A DNA stretch of 64,000 nt, from positions 18,172,001 to 18,236,000 of the forward strand of contig NW_026947492.1 of NCBI RefSeq assembly GCF_034190915.1, in the 5' to 3' direction. Shown one piece after another: positions 36,675 through 48,484 of this stretch. The notes beneath the pieces are model-generated. The model searched no databases. It had not been told where the DNA came from and was given only the letters and a program-made list of their open reading frames with translations. Each line of letters opens with the position of its first letter. Position 1 is the first letter of the stretch. A program made the position numbers and the translations under genes. The stretch is from Cavia porcellus (taxonomy: Eukaryota; Chordata; Mammalia; Rodentia; Caviidae).

Positions 36675-37530
36675 TTAAAAGTTTCTTTGGATTAACACTG
36701 GTGATTAACTTAACCCAATTGAGTTAAATCAGCATTGTGCTGAGTGTAGCTGGCCCACCTGAGGAAAGTTGCCAGCATAAATACAGACATGGAGAAGAGG
36801 AGGGCATTGTGGGTTCTCCTAAGTGTTGCTGTTTCCAGCCATTGGTTCTCCTTGAGGAGCTTGCCATGCTGGCTTCTGTGATACAAATTTGGCCATTCGC
36901 ACCAGAGGAGATCAGGACCTTGTGGCTGAGGGACTGTTGTTCACTTATGAGGAGCTCTGCTCCTACATTGAGCATCACTTCCTGGCTTCAGAGGGGAATA
37001 TGGGTGCTGTTTAATCTCCAGAAGAAGCTTTTGTCACTGGCTTCCTGACATGTACGCAACTGTGCTCATCCTCGAAGGATCTCAGTACCTTATTGTCACT
37101 GAGGATGGCTGTGGTACTTTTCAGGGGAGCTCTGGTCCTTATGTTGAGTCTCACTTCTTTGCTCCAGTGTACAGCTCTCAACCTACTAGCACAGACCTTT
37201 CATCCCTCTGCCTTACACTTTCTGGCTTCCACCGATGACCTTTTTCTCTTTCCAGCGCAGATCCATAAGTCAGACTTGAATAAGTCATTGTTGTGGGCTG
37301 TAGGCCTTCAGTTAGCCTTGTGAGCAGCATGTTCTTGGGTTCTAGGTTTTCACCTGGACTCATGTGGGACATTGCTGTGGGATCTGGGCCCTTGGATGGG
37401 TTTTCAAGGTGTTTAGGGTTACAAACAGATTTCCTGCACTTTCTTGTATTTAACTCTGATGACCATCATAAAGTAATTTTATAAATTCTGTATTTTGTAT
37501 ATAATTGTTCTCTTTACAACCCCTGACTAA
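36675..37530 (+). repeat. Unclassified ~0.8 kb repeat, copy C
   Basis: Matches copies A (17660-18495, same strand) and B (18865-19625, inverted) across the whole length, including the internal ~160-base duplication (GATGGCTGTGGTAC at about 37103, with a damaged first unit near 36930). It lies inside L1 sequence, which shows that it is a mobile element in its own right. The right-hand junction is CCTGACTAAAACA followed by L1. Confidence 0.75.
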
Positions 37531-38170
37531 AACAAAAGTATTTCTTGATTTTTTTTCTCTGACCCATTGGTTGTTTAGGAGAGTATTGTGAATTCTATGC
37601 TATTGTGAAGTGCTACTACATTTTTATGATTTTTTCTGTCCTTGATTTCTAATTTTGTTGCACTGTGGTCTGATGGTACATATGGAGTGAATTTATTTCC
37701 TTTATACTTAATTAAGCAGGCCCTATGGTTTAATATGTCATACATTTGGCGGGAAGTATTTTGTGCTCCTCTTTGAAACAGAGTGGCCTCCTTTGTCTCT
37801 TATAACCAGCTTCAGATTTAAGTCATGTCTGAGATTTAAATTGCTACCCTTGCTACTTTGGGGGGGGGGGCTCCTGATGCATAAAATATTCTTTTCCATC
37901 CTTTGATTTTTAATCTATGAATAACTTTTTATTGGGTGAGTTTCATGAATGCAGTAAATTGTTTGATTATGTTTTTTGATGCAGTCTGGCAATCTGTCTT
38001 TTATAGAATTGAAATCATTAACTTTGAGAGATATTAATAGCCTGAGTTACATGCTATCACTGCACTTTTTCTCTATCGGTGACTCCTCCTTTTTCCATTT
38101 TTCCTCTGTTATTTATGCCTATGATGTTCTTTAGTATATTCTGGAGTGGTGTCTTTACTATACATAGATG

Positions 38171-38216
<46 letters not shown>

Positions 38217-38342
38217 CAGATATTATGTACTACATATAGATATGTATCTCTGTATTCTATAAATCTATACTACAGATATCTATCTATATCTGTATCTGTA
38301 TTTGTATTTGTATCTGTATCTGTATCTATATCTATATATATC
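38171..38342. repeat. (GATA)n and (TATCTG)n compound microsatellite
   Basis: About 11 GATA units at 38171-38215, then a looser TATCTG/TATCTA-rich stretch to about 38342. Confidence 0.9.
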
Positions 38343-39699
38343 TTGACCTGCTCTTTTACATGAGATGTGCTTATTCATCTATTTTAAAAGACTTTTCTAG
38401 GGATGCTCATTGGCATTAGAAGTTGTTTGTTATGGCTTGAAAACTGCTCCAAGCTCTTCCAGAATTAAAGTTTTTGCTGATAAATTTGCTGCAATTCTAA
38501 TGTGTTTACCATTATATTTCATATTTTGTTCCTCTCAGACTGTCTATAAAATTCTGGTTTTTATTTTTCATTTTGTTTTGTATTTTTTTGAGGACAGTTA
38601 CTTGATTTCTGAAAGCCTCATTTGCGTGTGTGTTAAAATATTCTCATATTTGGGAAATTTTTCTTCTGTGATTTTTGTAAACGTTGATAATTAATAATTG
38701 CATCTGTGCTATCATCTAGATTTAACTTCAGTTCGCTCTTGATTAGTTATTTTAGTCATTGATTAGCTTCTTGGTCCTCTTTTCTTTTCTCTTTCTTTTT
38801 TGTGTGGTTTCTCTGAATGCTTCAAAATTTACCCAAATTTCTGACACTGTCTTCACACTGGTTATTTCTGCGAATTCTATACAGACTTTTTTTTAATTTC
38901 AGGAATTTAAATCTGATAACAGTAATAGGATTCTGTCTTGGTGAATTATTCATTCAAGTTTTGAATCAAATAACGTTTTAGTCAGATATACCATTGAATT
39001 CTAACTCATTTCCTATTTGAAATTCCTTAGTGCATTCATCTCTTTTAACCTTTCGGTAGAGTTCTGCTACCTGGTATTTTCTCTTTGTTTGTGCCTCCTT
39101 GATCTACCTAAGCACAGTTGAGAGCACTGGGTTGGGAGAGGTCTTCTGTTTCTCTGATTTCCCATGTTCTTCTTTTTTCTGTTAAGGTAATGCTTCAGTC
39201 TTGAACAGAAATTCTCCTCCTGGATGTTGGTCTCTTCTTCAGTGAGGTCAGTCTTTTGGGTATCATCTCTGCTGTCCTCTACTGTGAAAAATTCAGGAGT
39301 GAGTGGTGTAATCAGATTGATGCAAAGCATCTTTTGTCACTTTTATTTAGCACAGCACTGCACGATCTAAAGAGTGTAGCTAGACGAGAAGAAATGAAAG
39401 AATTTTAATAAAAAATAAAAAAGCATAGTGACTTCACAAATTATTTGAAGAAAAATCCTAATACTCTAACAATAACAAATTATTTAAATAAGATGACATT
39501 CAGAACTCTGAGAGAACTGCTGTTTTTCTTTACTCTAAAGGATCTCAGCATTTTTAATAACGCAAGAAGTAATATTAGTATAAAATAAATTGCTATTTAT
39601 TCTTCTACCACATATAATTTTCAGACATTTTTAATAAATTGCTTTGATTTTTACGTTTTAGATATGCATAATGATCTCACTTATCATAAATGATTTTTA

Positions 39700-41060
39700 T
39701 TCATGTACATGATATATCTTGATTCTTTTTCCCATTCTCTTCCCCTCCCTTCAACCTCTATTTCCCTCTTTATTTAGAAAAGTTTTGTTTACATTTTCCC
39801 TTATTTTCTCTATTTTACCCTTTCCCTTCTTATTTCTCCTTCCTATTTCAACATTTCCTTCCTATTTATGGATATCTATTATACATATTTATCCTAATTT
39901 AAAATTTTGGTTTCTCATATCATTGAAACAATAAGATATTTACACATGTGTGTCCAATTTATTTCACTTAAGATTATGGTTTAAGGTGCACCTATTTATC
40001 TAGAAATGTCTCAAGTTTATTTTTTCTTTATAGCATCATCATATTTCATTGTACAAAAAAACCATATCTTCTTTATGAATTCATGGTTGATGGCCATTTG
40101 GCTTATTTCTAAGATTTAACTGTTAAAAACTGTGCTGCCATAAGTGTGGGTGTGTATATATCACCATGTTATGATGCTTTTAATTCCTATAGGGAAACAC
40201 CAGGAAGACGATTCGCTGAGCCAACTGGGACCGCTAGTCCTAGAATTTTTGAGGACTCTCTATACTGATTTTCACAGGAGTTTGCACTGATATATACTCC
40301 AACAATGTAGAAGGGTTTTTATCAACATCCCTACCAGCATTTGTTATTAATTGATTTCTTGATAATAGTCATTTTTTCTGGAATGGAATGGTATATCAAC
40401 ATTGTTTTAAATTGCATCTCTCAAATACCAGTGATGTCAAATATTTTTATGTATTTATTTGACATTTGCATTTCTTCATCTTAGAAATATCTATTCATTT
40501 CAGATGCTCATTTTGGGGCTGGACCTTTAAATCTGGTGTGTCTGATTGTTTTGAGCTCTTTATCTCTTTTAAATATTGATACGTTGTCTGAAGAATATGG
40601 GAAAAAAACTGCATCCAACTCTTTGTGTTATCTCTTTGCTCTGTTGGTGACTTCTTTTGCTGTGTAAAATCTTTTTAATAAGCTGGGATCCCAGCTGTTG
40701 ATCTTTTGTAATATTTCTCATGCAATCAGTATTTCCTTCAGAAAATCTTTGCCTTCACCTGTGTCTTCAAGAGTTGTACTTATTCTCTCTTCCAGCAGAT
40801 TTAGTATTTCTGTTTTAATATTTAGATCTTTGATCCATTTTAATTTTAATATAATGCATGGTCATAGATATGGATCTAGTTTTATTCCTTGACATGTGGA
40901 AAGCCAGTTTTTCTAGCAAAAAAAGTCTTCAAGTGAACATGTTTGGCCCCTTTGATACAGATGACTACATCATAAGATTTTTGACCATCTTAAAATCAGG
41001 CATACTTTTGAATAACTCAATTTCACTTTTAAAATGGTCTAATCAACTTTCATTGGCTAT
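39700..41060 (-). mobile_element. L1 ORF2 3' end and tail
   Basis: Reverse L1: pyrimidine-rich 3' UTR at 39720-39860, the block with the ORF2 3' end at 39950-40200, then AAATCTTTGCCTTCACC-type and GATCTTTGATCCATTTTAA-type sections up to 41060. It is a separate copy from 34005-39330, since the GATCCATTTT section occurs in both (34065 and 40832). Confidence 0.75.
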
Positions 41061-42443
41061 ATTTCCTAGAATAAGTTTCATCTTTTAACATTAATTCAAA
41101 TCCTGTGTAAATCAAAAGTTCCCTTCAGAGGGAGCTATTTTCCTAGATTTCCACCAAAATCTCCACTTTCAGCTGAGAAAATTTTCACTCTGAAATAGGG
41201 ACTTATTTAGGTGACAGAAGCATATATTTATTAGTTAATGGATATAATTAGTATGTATTTTTTGTCTCACTATGGCACTTTTAGTATAAAGGATAATGCT
41301 TATTTTATAAAAATTAGAATTTATAAGAAGGCTTTCATAATAAGACCCAATATCCCTCCATTTGTCACAAGTTATGTTTTAAAATGTCTACAGAATTAAA
41401 GACATCACACCATGGGAGGCAGCACTTTTCTCCTTATAAGGGTCTTATGCAGCATGGCTAATACATAAATTAAACTCAGACACTGCACTTCAGCTTAGTA
41501 GTGCTCTGCTACCACACTACGAAATTCTCCAGACACTTTCTGTATCTCAATATTCACAGATGTAATTATGTATAGCCTTTTCAAGCAAAATTCCCATTCA
41601 ATAGATCTGTTTGGAAATTGCAAATTGTGTGAAGGCTTGAGGAAGATGAAAGAGCCTTAAATAGGTCTGTTGCTTTTGGTACAAATTATGCATAATGTAC
41701 ATACTCATTACATATATCATGGATGTCAGGTACATTTTCTATCTCTGTATGTTTATTTAGGGTATAAGGAAGAATAAATACAGCCAACTAATTGAATTTT
41801 AATGCATCATAACTTCTACTGATCATTTATGATCAATAGTGTAGACTTATTCAAGATGAAGAACAAAGGTTAGTAAAATAAAATGCCACCCCAACTCCAA
41901 AAAGAGATGCTGTTTTTTTATCAATATCTAAAGTAGTTGTTCTGTTTACTAGCGAGTAAAGAAATTCAATTCACATGAGGACCAATCATCTATTAATCTC
42001 AGATCCTTATTAATAATGCTGCATAGTGAATTTCTCATTTCTTACCTCACGGAATCTAAGAATTTTAATTTCATGCATACCACATTGGAAAAATCATTAA
42101 AAATAGAGCAAAAGTATGATATACAGAAATATAATACTTAAGTTATAAAAGACAAATATTAACTTAATAAATTATAAATTCAAAGCCTCTTTTATCTTTC
42201 TCACATCATATGTTGTTTCATGTTCCCAGAAATAACTCATATGTGTTTTAACACTATTAATCATTTTGAATTTATAAGGTCTACAGTTTTAGCAGTTTGA
42301 AGACAATAGGAGAACTTCCTTATTTTATACTATTAAGTAAATTTTCATATAAGTCAACTTCCATATATATGTACAGAATGAAGCTTCTAGTACATGTAAG
42401 ATTTATGTATAAATATATACTTATATACATTTATTTCTCACAC

Positions 42444-42480
<37 letters not shown>

Positions 42481-43340
42481 CATAACATGCAATATATTAT
42501 ACAACATATATAATGGAGTAAATACATCAGGCCTTATGGATTGACTTACATCTTTAAAATCATAGAGTAGAGCCTAAGAATGTTGCAAAGTAAGGTACCT
42601 GGACATAAATCACCACAGGAAAAATGCTATGACATTCATAGACAAAGCAATCTGTGGAAACTCTGCCATCCACCCAACACAAAGTTGTGAAGCTATAACA
42701 AAGCCCATAACCAAGAAGAGCTGCTTTAAAAAAGTGCACCCACCGCACCACTAGGATTTTTTTTACTGATCTTTGATGAATCTCTGGGAGGAACGCTGGT
42801 AATCACTAGCAAATTTTATTCTCTCTATACAAGAAGTAAGAACAGCATAGGTGACTAGTGTTCTCAAGAGTCCTGAGAATGTTTAGGACATTAAAAATGC
42901 AATGTACTGCTTGCCTACATTAAGTAGAAATGTGGTGCTAGGATTTTTGACTCCTAACTCTGCACCAAGATGAGGGGATACAGCTATGAAAAATACCACA
43001 CTAAATTGATGTTATCTATTCTCAGTGGCACCTGTTGATCATGGCAGCTGTGTCCTGTGCTCACTCACTGTGATGACAACAGGAGACAGAAGCCCATTTT
43101 CTGAATAATACAAAACAGATTCAGCACTGGAGTATGCTGTACCTCAATCGTGTCCTACAGGAAGAGAGTGTCACTCACCACCATGCTACTATTAAAATAA
43201 GTTCTATCAGTCAGGTTGGGGATATTCTTACAGAATTCCAGAGATATCCCATGTTGTGTGCAAAATTTTGTGAGACTACCTGGGTGTCCTTTAATATAGC
43301 ACTTTTTTGAATCCAAAAATTCTTTCCTGGGAAAATGCCT
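41061..43340. other. Gene-free stretch before the OR fragment
   Basis: AT-rich. It contains the (TA)n at 42446-42474. I see no coding region and no match to the left half of the window. The DNA next to 43340 should correspond to the 5' flank of the OR pseudogene that follows. Confidence 0.4.
42446..42474. repeat. (TA)n microsatellite
   Basis: A 29-base pure alternating AT tract. Confidence 0.9.
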
Positions 43341-43344
43341 TTTG

Positions 43345-43935
43345 AAAAATGTCTCTTCTATGACTGAATTCTTTGTTCTAGGGTTAACAGATCAGGTAGC
43401 TCTAGAAATACCACTTCTCTTCATGTTTTTAGTTACATATGTTGTCACTTTGTTGGCAAATTGAGGTTGGATAACTCTAATTCAGCTGAGTTCACACCTT
43501 CACATACCTATATACTTTCTCCTCTTTCTGTGAATTTCTCCTTTTGCTTCAGCTCTCGTGTATCAGAACCTATAAGCTGCTGGTTGTCATGGTGGGTGGC
43601 ATCAATATCTTTGTCCCCAGTGTCACCATCTTCGTCACTTACAGTTTCATCCTCCACAGCATCTTCCACATCAGCTTAACCAAGGGCAGTTCCAAGGCCC
43701 TCAGCACCTGCAGCTGCCAAATGATTGCAGTTGCCTTGTTTTTGTGTCCAGTGTATTCATGTATCTAAAGCTGTCCTCTGCTAGATCTATGGATCAGGGG
43801 AAAATCTCGTCTTTTACACCAACACAGTTCCTTTAATGAGCTCTTTAAATTACAGTTTGAGGACCAACGATGTTAAACTTGTCCTGAGAAAAGCCCTGAG
43901 CAGGACAGTTTTGATCAGAAATTGTGGCTTTCTCT
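43345..43935 (+). pseudogene. OR8B-like olfactory receptor pseudogene, ~350-nt internal deletion
   Basis: The N-terminal part reads KNVSSMTEFFVLGLTDQ, a TM1 with a stop in place of the residue after the conserved N (43461-43463), and HLHIPIYFLLF of loop 1. The frame then jumps at about 43525-43533 directly to the end of extracellular loop 2 (FLLLLQLSC), so TM2 to TM4 are gone. The remainder has VGGINIFVPSVTIF of TM5, [10 protein letters not shown] of TM6, a one-base loss near 43745, a worn TM7 (MSSLNYSLRTND) and a C-tail. It lies just outside the right arm of the inverted duplication and has no partner on the left. Confidence 0.9.
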
Positions 43936-44199
43936 GTATTTATAAAACAAGGAAATTTAATCTATGCAATTCAGCACCTTTCACTCATTTCTGTTTCACT
44001 GTGGTGGGAAAAGGTAGATTACATTTAAAATAATTTTTTCCAGTTGTAGAAATAATAATGTCCCAGTTGTCCTGAGAAAAAATTGAGAGATGTGTTGTTT
44101 TAAAATTAGAATGCAGGAGAGCCTATTATGTGCATGTAATTTTAAAAGATCATTGCCAGATAATAATCTTTTAAAACTTGTTTTAATACTTATAGGAAA

Positions 44200-45190
44200 T
44201 AATGGGTGTCATTTAATGGATATGATGCATTTAGACCACACCTACCCTGCTTATTGCCAGCTCTTCTCCTTCACCACATCTCTCCTTATTTCCTTAACAG
44301 TTTCCCTTCTCTGTTCATGTTATCTTTCCTCTGCTTTGATTCTGAAGATCAAGGGAAACATACAACACTTGTCTTCCTGAGTCTGGCTGATTTTGTTTAA
44401 CATGATGATTTCCAGTTCTACCCGAGTTCCTGTAAATGAGATGCTTGTGTTCTTCTTTATGATTTAGTAATACTCCACTGTATTTACAAACCATATTTGC
44501 TTTACTTTTCATCCAGTGATGGGCCCTTAAGCAGTTTCTGTAACTAGGCCAAGGTGAACAGTGCTGAGATTAACACGAGTATGCAGGTATCGTTACATAG
44601 CAATGCCAACTCAGAACCCTTTGGGTAGGGGTTTACCAGGATTGCTGCAGTGCTTCTTCTGGTAGCTCTAACTATAATCTATTTTAACCTTCTGTATTTC
44701 CTCATAGTTGGCTGTGGTAATTTCCATTCCCATCAATAGTCTAGAAAGGTTCTTTTATTCTTATGTTCCTACCAGAATTTCTTATGTTTTTTTTTTTCTT
44801 GTTAATAACCATCTTGACTGGGTAACATGTATTTCTGATTTATGTTCCTCTAATGATTAAAATTATTGAAAAGTGTTTTACATACTCATTGGTCATTTGT
44901 ATTTCTCTTGAGACATGTGTACTTACCTTGTCTGCTCATTTATTTTTTGTAATCCTTTTCATTTAGTTTTAGATATTTTGGGTCATTTGACTATTTTGGA
45001 TATTATTCCTCTGCCAGGTGAAAGGTATAATATTTAGAAGTAATTACCTGCCAGAAAGTTATGTGCATTTACCTCTGTTTCTTTTACAAAGTTTTATTAC
45101 TTCTTACTTCTAGATTTATGATTTATTTGGTTTAATTTCTTTACACTGTAAGATAATATCCACATCATTTTTGAAGGTGAACATTTAGCC
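44200..45190 (-). mobile_element. L1 ORF2 3' part (right-arm copy)
   Basis: The reverse complement of the L1 at 11070-12000, with shared flanks on both sides (for example the AATTCATGA/TCACATAT block near 45240-45310). Typical ORF2 C-terminal blocks are present, and all frames are broken. Confidence 0.85.
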
Positions 45191-45329
45191 ACAATTCCAG
45201 AAGTGCTTGTTTAAAAAATATATTTATTCATGACTTATCCCAACATCTATTTACTTATCTATCTGCCGGCCTATCTGCATGTGCATGTGTGTGTTATATG
45301 TGATTTAGGGAGAATACATTCAAATGTAC

Positions 45330-45335
<6 letters not shown>

Positions 45336-45364
<29 letters not shown>
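45336..45364. repeat. (TA)n microsatellite
   Basis: A 29-base alternating AT tract. The left-arm counterpart (near 10950) is short and impure. Confidence 0.9.
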
Positions 45365-45367
<3 letters not shown>

Positions 45368-45974
45368 TTATATATGTTATATCATCTGCTATGTTTTAAA
45401 ATCAGTCACATATCCCCATGAACACTTCTGTTTATTATATAGGTCAGCCATATGAATTCTTTGCTATACTGTCTTAATATTCCATGACTTTTTATTCCCT
45501 TTGGATAAGAGTTAAAAGCAAAATGTGACAGAATCTCAAGAAATGTCTCTATGAAGGATTCAATGGTTCAATTTGAGTAGACTAGATCAACTCTTTCCAT
45601 TAACAAGTGACACTTATTGATGTAAGTACTGGGCATAGAAATTCCATAGGAAACTGTAGGAATTTCACAAGGATTTCCACAAAAAAAGTTACATATTTTC
45701 CCACAGACTTCCTCTATTCAGTGTTTCATTTAAAATATGAAAAATCATCTTATTCAGTAACTCACTGGAAAGAGGATGGCACAAACCTCACATGATAAAA
45801 TTTTCATCATTTTTATCAAATTATGTTGTGTTAGAATATGTTTGTAGTATATAATGACTGCATTTATTATGGAAAATTTGTACATGTACAGAGCATATTT
45901 TAAGTTTTTTAGGCCCCTCTCCTCCTATTCATTAATTTACCTTTGAATTCCTAATCACCTTCTGAGTTTGTTTC

Positions 45975-46125
45975 TGCTTTTTTGAGACAGTGTCTCGCTA
46001 TGTCATTGAGGGTGGACTTGAACTCATTACAGAATACGGGCTAGCCTCAAACTTGCAGTGATCTTCTTGTCTTAGGCTCCTGAGTGTTGCAACAATGGAT
46101 GTGTGTCACCATGCCCAGTTTCACC
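45975..46125 (-). mobile_element. B1-like SINE (right-arm copy)
   Basis: The + strand shows the reversed B1 pattern: TTTTTGAGACAGTGTCTC, then TTGAACTCATTACAGA, CTAGCCTCAAACTTGCAGTG and a CACCATGCCCAG end. Its duplicated partner is 10195-10340. Confidence 0.85.
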
Positions 46126-46244
46126 TTCCTATTTCAAAAAGCTCTATTTCCAGCTCTTGGCTCTCTTTATAGAATCCTTTCCCCCTTCCTTTCATCCTTG
46201 TCTCCACTTCTTGTTTCCTAATAACCATTTAAAGCATTAAATGA

Positions 46245-46400
46245 GCTACATACTATGCCGTATGTCTGCCATTCCAGTACTCTGAGAACATAGGCAGGAG
46301 CATGGCAAATTCAAACTCAACCTGATCAAGCTAGTGAGTTGCTGACCCTGTTGAAAGCAAACAAGCAAAAGAACTCCAAGAACTACTAGGGATGTAACAG
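46245..46400 (+). mobile_element. B1-like SINE, old (right-arm copy)
   Basis: A degraded monomer with the CCATTCCAGTACTCTGAG and AGGCAGGAGCATGGCAAATT blocks. Its partner is the - strand element at 9935-10075. Confidence 0.65.
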
Positions 46401-46479
46401 TGCAAATTCCCTGAATTTTCAGTACAGTGATCAAACTGTAAACAGTGACAACTGGATAGCCACAATTGCGATTAGAACT

Positions 46480-48363
46480 GAATCCATCAAATTAGCTGTT
46501 CATGCCATCACAGATAATAAAAGCAAAAAACTAGGACAAACACATTGCAACTGCGATCATTATAAGGCTTCAAAATAATGTAATGGGGAATCATGGTTAC
46601 CCTAAACTCTTATGTACTCTTACTATTTCTTATACTAGGGAGACTACACGGTATTTATATATGTGAGTTTGATTTATTTCTCTTATGAGTATGGTCTCAA
46701 ATAAGTCATTATAATAGCCAGTACTGATATAATATCATCTTACTCTGAAGTCCTACCATGCTCTTGCTCCTCTGTTTCCATTGGCTCTATCATGTTGTAC
46801 CTTACTGCATTGTATTATGTGTGAAAGTATAAACAAATTTCCTTTGTGAAATGAGATAATATAGTAGCCATTGTTTGTTTTCTGTTATTTGGTTCTGAAA
46901 GCCTGTAACACTCTCATTCTTTTGAATGTTTTTATATATTTTGTTATGTTTGATACTATTGAATATGAAATTATACTCAACTATTTCAAAGAAAGAGACA
47001 TTGTGGTAATTACTGTTAATTATGGGTTGTCTTGTGGTGAAATACTGTATTGCTTACATTGTTCTTTTCTGATCTTCTCTGTTATGTACTTTTTTGTCTT
47101 AATCTCTTTAAAATAAAAAATTAAAAAAGAACTAAATCCAGTTTTAAGTGAGATCAACTTTGGTTCTCTTATTAACTTAGTAACCCACATTGTCAGGAGA
47201 GAGAAATCATACACAGATGTGCACACAGATGTATAGAAGGAACTACATGGCTATAGAGTGAAAAATAAAGAAACACTAATCTCAAGCAAAATCTCCATCA
47301 TCACAACACAAAAGATCAAACTTCCACTCAATCCTTAAATCCCACCCTTCAATGACTGAATTAATTTTTACATCATTTCTATTGTCTGAAAACATACTGT
47401 CTCTGAATAAATTAAAAATCTATGCATAGGTGTTCAGGATATCTTTCCTAGTGGGAATCTTTCTTCAGGAAACTGGTTCTCACGGGCCTCAGGAATATCA
47501 AACAAACAGAAGTGAACCTTATCACACACTTTGAGATGCCTCAAAAGGAAACCAGAAATTTCTGGAATTTTCCAAACATTCACCTTCTAGTCCATGAAGC
47601 TACAAGGTCATCATGAAAAGCCCTCAACAAAGGGCCACGGGTTCTCTGGAGTCGCAAATTTCCCATGACACTAAAAGTGCCTGCACTAACAGCCATTCTA
47701 GAGCTGTGAGTACCATGATAACCTTACTGATCTTCAGATGCTGGGATAGCATTTCAGGCACATCAATGATGCAACAATGGCAAGAACACCCTGCGAGACT
47801 GCAGCACAGTCACCAGAGGCTAATGTCATCCATGCTCAGCTGCATTCTGTGCTGCCATGTGTTCCCATGTTGGAATTTGGAAAGCTTTTCTCATTCTTTC
47901 TGCTTGTTCAAGGGACCCATGCCTTGATATTCAGAAAGAACAATGATTCCATCCTTATTGTAGCCAGACAGGGGACACCATGCTTGCTTTCTAGAGATTT
48001 CATCTTTCATTCCACTCTGGTGAACCATGAGACCCCTTCCACAGAGGTCCTCCTCCTCCTAGTCAGGCATCCACACAGACACCTGGGTTGCTCAATGTCT
48101 TGACAGAAACCAGAACCTGGGGGTTACAAGCACTTTGCTGCACAGTTTCCAGGTCCACTTTTTTTCTTCCAGGAACTTCAGCAGAAATTCTGATGACTTT
48201 TACATTCATAGTTTACTTCATGGTCTCTTGAACATCTTCACTTGTGCCTGATTTTTAGAAACTATTCTGGACCTCTTTAGCATTAACCAATATGGTCTCT
48301 CTCTTCCTTGTCTTTTCCTAGTAATTATTCATACTGTAATTAGGATCAAATTTTGGGATCCCT

Positions 48364-48410
<47 letters not shown>

Positions 48411-48480
48411 ATTATTTGATTTTTTTAGGTTGATCAGTTCTTCGATTCTAGATATAAATCCCAGTCATTAAAGTACATAT
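46480..48480. other. Right-arm flank without genes
   Basis: Matches 8580-9900 in reverse, with extra DNA at about 46560-47230 that the left arm lacks. The + strand frames 47613-47927 and 47777-48103 overlap left-arm frames only in part and in different lengths, so I take them as non-coding. Confidence 0.45.
48366..48409. repeat. (TA)n microsatellite
   Basis: A 44-base pure alternating AT tract, absent at the matching left-arm site near 8630. Confidence 0.95.
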
Positions 48481-48484
48481 ACCT

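Larger units (their letters stand above)
34005..39330 (-). mobile_element. Old L1, ORF2 and 5' part, with two nested insertions
   Basis: Reverse-strand L1 in the usual order. At 34070-34490 and 34925-35350 is the ORF2 section rich in the CAGTTTTCC...CATTTGTTGAA motif. At 35580-36660 is the GGCATCCTTGTCTTG section, and at 37535-38150 the TTGCACTGTGGTCTGATGGT section. At 38400-39330 a worn 5' part includes an ORF1-like highly charged stretch. It is interrupted by a MaLR-type LTR (34496-34922) and by repeat copy C (36675-37530). Frames are broken throughout. Its 3' end abuts the OR fragment. Confidence 0.75.

Noticed and set aside
38171..38342. Possible CRISPR-like or satellite array
   Set aside because: Plain GATA/TATCTG microsatellite with no spacers, in a mammalian genome.
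47613..48103. Overlapping frames of about 105 codons shared in part with 8803-9254 on the other strand
   Set aside because: They look conserved only because the DNA is duplicated; lengths and frames differ between the two arms.
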